Positions 28,001 to 37,000 of a stretch of DNA of 64,000 nucleotides are shown piece by piece. The translations under genes were made by a program, and so were the position numbers. How positions within the stretch are numbered: the first letter of the stretch is position 1; each line of letters begins with the position of its first letter. The notes under the pieces are model-generated. The model was given only the letters and a program-made list of their open reading frames with translations, was not told the DNA's origin and searched no databases. The DNA is from Malachius bipustulatus (lineage: Eukaryota > Arthropoda > Insecta > Coleoptera > Melyridae), in contig OU342631.1 in NCBI GenBank assembly GCA_910589415.1, positions 1,054,001 to 1,118,000 on the forward strand. The letters are read 5' to 3'.

Positions 28001-31000
28001 GCATAGTTATGCTTTTTTTTTACTTTTAATCTCCAAAACTTCTACGACGTCACTTCACGACGGGAAAAAATCTCTTTTTTAACTTACATTGAAATTTTAT
28101 ATTATTTTCTGAAAAAATTTACTCTTAATAAAGGTCTCTAGGAGGCTTAGTTTTTGAGATATTTGATTTTTTATAAACAAGATTCGTTATAATACTGCGA
28201 AACTTCAAGAGAGAAAAATGTTAGATACCACTTTTTTGAGTTCTTTAAAAAATCGCTCTAAAAAAATTTAAATCCATATTTTTTTATTATTATTTTTCAC
28301 AAAATAAATCAAAATATCTTAAAAACTAGGCGTCCTAGAGACCTTTGTGAGTATCTTTTTTCAGATAATGATATAAAATTTCAAAATAAGCTAAAAAAAA
28401 TGGATTTTCTCCAGTGCCGTAGAACTTTTCGGCTTTAATAGATAAGAACCTTCATAATTACGCCTCTGGTTTCGCCTCAGAAGTTTTTTGTACTTCAAAA
28501 TTTTACCCCTCTAATTAATAGTAACCTATGCCAAAATTGAGAAAAACATCTTCAGTGCTTTAGAATATAAAAAAATTCAATAAAATTAATTTTTTCTTCC
28601 GAGTTTATCACCGAAAATAAATCGTTTTCGGGCAAAACTTAACATAAAAAAATACAATTATTTTTAGGTGTTCTACCTATTGCCGGAGTTATGAACATAC
28701 AAACGGAATACACCCTGGATAATAATTATTATTGATCATTTAACAACTACTTATTCTTTTTTTTTTTTCATCAGAGATTTTAGATGCTAATGTGATATTT
28801 TGGCGCAACACCCTATTTCCTTTGGTCAGAGATATGCGAAAGTATAAAAGGCCGCCCTGCTTGGAGAACATGCTCGAGGGTTTTTCAGCCATTCAAGACA
28901 TTTTCCAGCCCTATTTCAAGTACTGTGCAGAACAATCTAGATGCCAGCATTATTGCAGGGAGAGAAATTTGGATAGTGAAGTGTTTACTGCCTATCTTAC
29001 GTGGTGTGAAAGCCAAAAAGACTGCAACAGGTATGTAGATTGTAAATTCTCATACCCCCTTATACAGGTGTCCGGAAATTATGCGCAAAAAATTAAGGGG
29101 GTGATTCTACTTGATAAAATATTGCCAAAAGTATCTAAAAAATTTTTTCGAAAACTCACAAATAAGAAAGTTCTAAGCCTTCAAAGTTGATTTTTTTAAA
29201 TCAATATTTTTTTATAATTTTTTTTTCTAGTGTACGGATTTTCTCAAAATTTGACACACTTGCCACTGGTGTTGCCTTGCATCCTTGGTCCAAATTAGAC
29301 TTGAATCCCTCGAAATCAAGAGGCCTTAATTGCGCTTGACCTTCAAAAAAGGCCTATAACTTTTTTCATAATATTTTTTTTTTTGAAGTTTTGAAGACGC
29401 ACAATTGAAGAACATGAAGAAATCTCCGGAAAAGGTCCTCTTTGTCTATCACGATAAAATGACCTGTTTCCGAGTAAAACTGTTTTGAAAATTTTCTTGG
29501 ACTAAAATTGATCACCATAAATTATGATCATTCTGCAACAATACCAAAGCATGCTTTGGAAACAGCTGCAAGGTTGTTTAGTTATGTACAAAACAGAGAC
29601 ATTCGTATATAAATAGACTTGGAAATGATAAAATTTTAAAGTTTTTAAATAATTTTTTACAAGATATCAAATTCAATTTAAAATGAATTTCAAAAAAACT
29701 TGAAAAAAGAACCAAACGCGGGCACCATTTTATGTTGTTTCCTAGGCAACCCTGCAGCTGTTTCCAAAGCATGCTTTGGTATTATTGCAAAATGATCATA
29801 ATTTATGGTGTTCAATTTTAGTGCAAGCAAATATTTGAAACAGTTTTACTCGGAAAAAGGCCGTTTTATCGTGATAAACAAAGAGGACCTTTTCCGAATA
29901 TTTCTTCATGTTCTTCAATAAATTGTGCATCTTCAAAACTCAGAAAAAAATATTACGAAAAACGTTATAGGCCTTTTTTGAAGGTCAAGGTCATGCCTCT
30001 TGATTTCGAGGGATTCAAGTGTAATTGGGACCAAGGATGCAAGGCAACACCAGTGGCAAGTGTGTCAAATTTTGAGAAAATCCGTACACTAGAAAAAAAA
30101 ATTATAAAAAAATATTGATTTAAAAAAATCAACTTTGAAGGCTTATAACTTTCTTATTTGTGAGTTTTCGAAAAAAATTTATAGATACTTTTGGCAATAT
30201 TTTATCAAGTAGAATCACCCCCTTAAGTTTTTGCGTATAATTTCCGGACATAATGATACACAACTTAATAATAAATCTTTGTATTAAATTTAACATCCGA
30301 GACTTAAGAGTTGGTGTAAGAGATGAAAATATGTTAAACTTTTTAGATTACGTTTAATGGATATTTTGGTGCAACCGATGCAAAGACTGACCAAGTACGG
30401 CTTGCTATTAAAAGCACTTTTGAAAAACACAGACGAAGATGTCGAAAAAGAAAATTTACAAACCATGGTATGATTATACTTATTATTGTCTCTTTTTTCT
30501 TTCATTGAAACGGCTGTCTTTTTCTGTTTTAGATAAAAATGGTTGATGACTTTGTGATAAATGTAAACTCTAGTTTAAAACATAAGCAAGATAAAGAAAG
30601 ATTAAAGGGTATAATTGCTAGGATAGAAAGTTACGATATTGTGGTAATTATTTTATTTTTAAACAAGTTATTTTGAGTTTATCAAAGCCAATCAAAAATA
30701 TATTATTCTTTTAGGATACAAAAGATGATGATATAGAAAAACTATTGAAAAGGGAAAAAATCTTCACCCAACTGGATCTGACAAGGCCTATGCTGAACTG
30801 CCCTCCAGACAGAAAACGGCACTTACTGCTTGAAGGAGATTTAAAACTTAAAGATAGCAATGCGTCAAAGGTAACTTTTTAATTATTCTCCTTAGAAATG
30901 TTTCGATTAAGTTAGGAACTGGCAAAATTCTGTAAAAAAAGTAAAGTAGGTAGTAATAATGCCAGTGATTATGGTTACCAATATTTTTAGTAATTTCTCT

Positions 31001-34000
31001 GTACATAAGTAGGTACCTACCTAATACTTATATAATCAATAAACTGTTTTCATCTTTCAGGTGGAAGTTCATTGTTTTTTGCTGACCGACATGCTCTTGA
31101 TTTGTAAACCGTCTACTAAGAAAGGTGGGGCAACAATGAAAGTTATCCGTCAGCCATACTTAGTGGATAGATTAGTGATCTATGACCTGCAGAAAGAAAC
31201 TCCGAGTCTGGGAGTGATATATAAGAATGAATTCGACATGGCCATAACAGCTTTTATATTACAAAATAACGACATCAAGAAACTAAAGGTAAATTTGCTG
31301 AAACTTGCAGGAATCAGGTCTGGCTCTTCTTACTTATGCATGTATACTTGGGGATTAAGAAATACTTCCAATGTTTTGATAACTATTTTTTAATTTTCAA
31401 CCAGGGATGGAAAGAAGGTATTTCAAAGGCTCAAACACTTTACTCACAAGCTAAGCAGCTGAGTTATGGACCAGACGAAAATCTAGAAACTGGCGATTAT
31501 AACTTGGAGTATAATTTAGAGGCCGATTATAGCAGTCTTCAGTTAGCACCACGATCACCCATTGCTACATCTTCCCGAGCCAGCAGAGTATCCAGTCTTG
31601 CACACAGTCATAGGTAAATTATTTTACATTTTACAGCATTTTTGATTTGATTTAAAACATACCAAATGCACTTTTATTTAAAATTAAAAGCCACTTATAC
31701 CACGATTCAAATGGTACAAGATATTTTCTTTTTGTTAAAAAAAATATGTTTTCAATCCTTATTTTGTAGAATCTCTGCATACTGATGGATGATAAATAAA
31801 ACACTAGTGTTTTAAAAATTCTATTGTACATTGATTGACATTATAAACGTTACATTTTATTCGCTTCTTTTAAAGTAGCATCGTCAGACATATGTAAATG
31901 AATAAAATTATTGATATAGTAACATAGTAACAGTATGGTAACCTAAGTGATCATAAAACAAGTTAACTAGATTAAAATGAATTGCAACAAAACAATGAAA
32001 TCAGAAATATTCATCACTAACATATACTTTGGAAACATTTCAACACAAATATCAAAGATAATTTCTAACACCTCTCAATTTAATATTTCATTTAGATATT
32101 TTATGAGCAATTGTTCTGTATTGCTGAATGCAAAAGAAAAGTTATCTAATTTACAAAAACCTGGAATTTATCGAACTGTTCCCATTGTAATTCAGTTTAT
32201 ATAGGACAAACTTGTAGAAACCTGGAAATTAGATACAATGAACACCTAAACTCTTACAGACTCAAACATCCAGTAAGATCGAATTTTGCCAAACACTTGT
32301 TAGAAAACAATCACACTCTAACAGCAAACTATAAAATTGAATTACTTCATCATTGTGATCATTATTTTAAATTAAATTTTTTTGAATCGCTAGAAATCCA
32401 CAGACATTTACATCATCAATAATATACAGTATAAATGAACAGCTAGACACATATCGTTCTCCACTGCTTGATTTTCTTCTTGATATCAACAACTAAGAAG
32501 ATTCTGAAGAAATTACATTATGATCTAGTTAGTTCTGTTAAAATTCATTTAAATCAGTTACTTGTTTTATGATCAAGAAGGTTACAATTATTGTTGCTAT
32601 GTTACTATATCAATAATTTCATTCATATACATATTATGTCTGAAGATGCTACTTTAAAAGTAGCGAGTCACGTCGTGTAACCTTTATAATATCCATCGGT
32701 ATACATCAGAATTTTTAAAACATTAGTGTTATATTTACCTACCATTCTTTATTTTTGTTAATTTCTAAACCATAGGCCTATGTAATAAATGATTACACGT
32801 ACTAATCTGGTATTAACGATCAAATAAAATTATTATTTTCTTTTTCTTTGAACATCTACTCCATCATTGTTCAATTAATAATTATTATCCATTTAAATAT
32901 TGTAGCGCCTATCTAAGGTAAATTATCCCTAAATCTTGAAATTTTCACTTCTGTTTTCTTTGCAATCACATTTTTTAAAGTGGACACCTAATTTTCTTCC
33001 GGTTTTTGTTTTAGAGGTGTTCTCATTTTCTTCCCTTTGTCATTTCCTGTTCAATTTTTTCTTCATTTGTTTTGTTTTATTCTTTTCTTCGTTTCTTAAT
33101 TACATTATTATAACATGCATCCAAGCATTCACTAAAGGTTCTTTCTGAACTTTTTCCAAAGGTCTTTTAGACGTAGCCCTGGCCACAACAAAGCATTCGT
33201 AAGTGACAGAAGGAGAATTATTTCTGTCATATTATATCCTTCTTGGTTGCCTTCTGTTTCCTCTGCTACAACCTGACTATCGTTTTGTAAATCATTTTGT
33301 TCTTGATATATCTTTCTTCATCGAGTTTTCTTTAGCTGTGTCTTTCTCCACAATACTGTTTTTTTTTTTGTAAAGTAACTTTTCTTAAAATAAATTTTCA
33401 ATTGTTAAAACATAGTAATTTAAACATGCATAAGTAATACCTATGTCATTTCAGTGGTTCAGTAGAAATGAACGACCAATCCTCTCTGGGATCAGTTAAA
33501 GAGCCTTCAAGATGTGTTTCTATGGAAGCAGAAAACCGGACCGCTTCGTTATCGAGTGACGAAGGAGTTCAACCTTTACCACCGGACAAAAGTCCTGTCT
33601 CCCAGAAGAACTCGTTCAGAGGTCGTCTTTTCAACAAAACGCCAAACACACTGTCAGTGCAACCATACAGCAGCAGCTTAGGTCAAAGTCTTCCCAACTT
33701 GACATTTGGATCGCCTGGTGTCGGCTCGGGTTTTAGTCAGAACACTCTGAACGTGCCGAGTAAGAATGCAGGGGGACATCTCCTGTCTCCTACTCATCGG
33801 GGAATCTCTTACCCACCTCCGTCTCCCACTAGGGGGAACTTGAGGAGAGGTCTAGCCATCTCTCAAAGCAAGAATCCTCCTCTGATAAAAACCAGGCATG
33901 TCAATTCAACCGCTAGTACAAGTCAACAAGCTCCAACTAGTTTTGATTTCGATGTGCCAGTTATAGCAGGTAGGCATTCTTCATTTTTGTCTAATTATTA

Positions 34001-37000
34001 CTGTATCATAGCCTTGTATCATTCTGATATCATCATTCTCTTTTGCTCAAGAAGAAGAACACTACGAACCTACATAATTTCAATTTTACTCGTGAGTCAT
34101 CTTGTGATTGTAGATTTTAGCAAATAGAATTTTTTATATTAAAGTGTAGACTTAGAAGTTGGTCAAAGACTGGTGATGATAAAATTTTGTTTACATTAAG
34201 ACTTGATTATTATATGATATCTACTTAATTTTGTATGTTTATAAATTAATTATTTAAACTTTATAGGTATTAGCACAATCTTTCACTAACTTCTAAAAGC
34301 TTCCCTGGGTTTTGCGATTTTTCAGAGCTTTCCAAAACACCTTTGGTGGTATGAACCAATTGAGTAGAGTGTATGTAGAGTTCGCTAGCACACCCCGCTT
34401 ATTTTATATAATTTGTCCCACTTACCTCTATCTACTTGTTTAAACACTAAAAAAATAGTAATTTATGAAATGGTGTGTTTAAGGTGTTCTTTTTTGCACT
34501 GGTGGGAAATAATATAAGTAAACAAAGGAAAGCCATAAATTTGTAACGTGAAAGTTACAAATATTTACCTCATTTACTGAAATAGTTTGTGTTTGTATTT
34601 TAGTCCTTGACTCCTTGTATTTTATATTGATTTATCCTCATTTAAATAAATATTATATTACTAGAAGAACTAGCATCTCCTCTTGTCAGTTACTCGAAAC
34701 TGAAATTAATTGAACCCTATGCTGCAACAACGTTGTAAGTGCCAAAAGTAAATTTTGCGGGAAGTCGAAATAAACATTTTTTTGTGAACCAATAGAATAC
34801 ATCAGCTTACAAACATTAATATATTCATTAATTATATTCATTAATTAACAATAATACAGCGTGTTCAGTTAAGGGTACGGAGCGGCCATATCTCGGTAAC
34901 TATTGGTTCTAGAGTCTCAAATTAAAAATTTTCCAGACATAAGTGACCATGAGAAATTCAAGGAAAATATTTTCAAGATGGCCGCACTTCCGGAAATACC
35001 GGAAGTTGACACCTAGTTCATTATTTTAACGGGAACACCCTGTAAAGTATTATATTTTTTAAATGTCTGAAGAAATCGAATACAGGTGGTTTTCACCATT
35101 GGAATTTAGATTGAATGGTTTATGAGTTATAAACAAGTGAAAATCGAAAATTTTCAACTTCAAAGCAGTGTAGAACTAGAACGGCTCAAGATATCTAAAA
35201 ACTGTTTACATTTCCCTATCCTAACTTTTCACATTGTATCCTACTATGTGGTTTAAATTCTAATACAGAGGGTGATGAAAAATCGGATAATTTTCATCAC
35301 CCTGTATTAAAATTTACTCTACATACTGGGATAAAACGTGAAAAGTTAGGATAGGGACATGTAAACCGTTTTTAGATATCTTGAGCCGTTCTAGTTCTAC
35401 ACTGCTTTGAAGTTGAAAATTTTCGATTTTCACTTGTTTATAACTCATAAACCGCTCAATCTAAATTCCAATGGTGAAAACCACCTGTATTCGATTTCTT
35501 CAGACATTTAAAAAATATAATTTTTTACAGGGTGTTTCCGTTAAAATAACGAACTAGGTGTCAACTTCAGGTATTTCCGGAAGTGTGACCATCTTGAAAA
35601 TATTTTCCTCGAATTTCTCATGGTCACTTATCACTGGAAAATTTTTAATTTGAGGCTCTAGGACCAATAGTTACCGAGATATGGCCGCTCCGTACCCTTA
35701 GCTGAACACGCTGTATATTAATGTTTGTAAGCTGATGTATTCTATTGGTTCACAAAAAAATGTTTATTTCGACTTCCCGCAAAATTTACTTTTGGCACTT
35801 ACAACGTTGTTGCAGCATAGGGTTCAATTGTTGCACTTGCTTCTTATAATAACTTTTATATTTATTTGTGAGACTTTTCTTATTAATTATAATAATTTGT
35901 CTTAATTCAAATGAAGGTTGATTGCAGTTAAATACATTTTTGAACAAATGCTCACAAAAAATAACCAAAATAATGGTCAACTTAGTTTGTCACTTTTATT
36001 TTCTTTTGTTTGCAATAATTAAGTATTATACTTATTACACAGAGTGTTTCATTGGTAAACGGTCAAACGATAATTACTGTGGATAGAGCACACCGACGTG
36101 GTTCTAAAAAACCCACGGTTAATGGGTCTAACGTCATTAGTACCATTGATACAGGGTGCTTTATGGATATCACCAATTTCTGTCGAAGGCCGTAACTGGC
36201 GAACCACTCTCTATAATTTTTTGAAATTTGATTAAAAAGTTTCCATTTCACTGCACAAACGTTTGACATAGTAGTGGGAAGAATAATCCAAGTCTAGGTA
36301 TATCAGAATTTTCAAAATTCGTTTTAATATTTTAAATGAGCCGAAAATATTGAATTAAAAAATGTACTTTTTATAGTCCCGCATCCGATTCTACGAGGGG
36401 CATTTTGATCTCGAAGTTAGATTTTTGCTGAAAACCGGTGCAAAGCATTGAAAAATGTTAATTTTTTTTATGAATAAAGAACATACATTATTGTAGTCTA
36501 TTAAAATTTGTGAATCATGTCTGGCAGTACTTCTGTATCTCATTAATCTCTTAAAAAAAGTTTAAATACAGGTCCGTTCCAGAACAAAAAATATTGAAAT
36601 TTTTGTTTATTTTTCTAGCACCCTGTATAACAAAACTTGTAATAGTATTATGTACCAACTATTTATTAATTATTGTAAAAACATACCTACTCGCTAGTTT
36701 TGTGCTACATGTTAATGCACAGTAAAACCATCTATTTGCAAAAAGTTAATCTAATAGGAATTTTTTGTGTTGATGTGTAAATAGTCTTTTTTTTTAATTT
36801 TCGCTAAACAAGGGCAAAAGGTGTAATTAACATTATGGCTAGCTCTTGCTGTATTTTGATCAGTTTTGATAACTATTTGGTTCATTCTCATTATTTGGAG
36901 CATTGGCCGGAGTAACGTTGTAACTTACATTTTTACACGAGACTCAAAAAATGTATCTTGCAACGTTATTGAATGGATAGTTTTCATTTGGCGATTCTTA

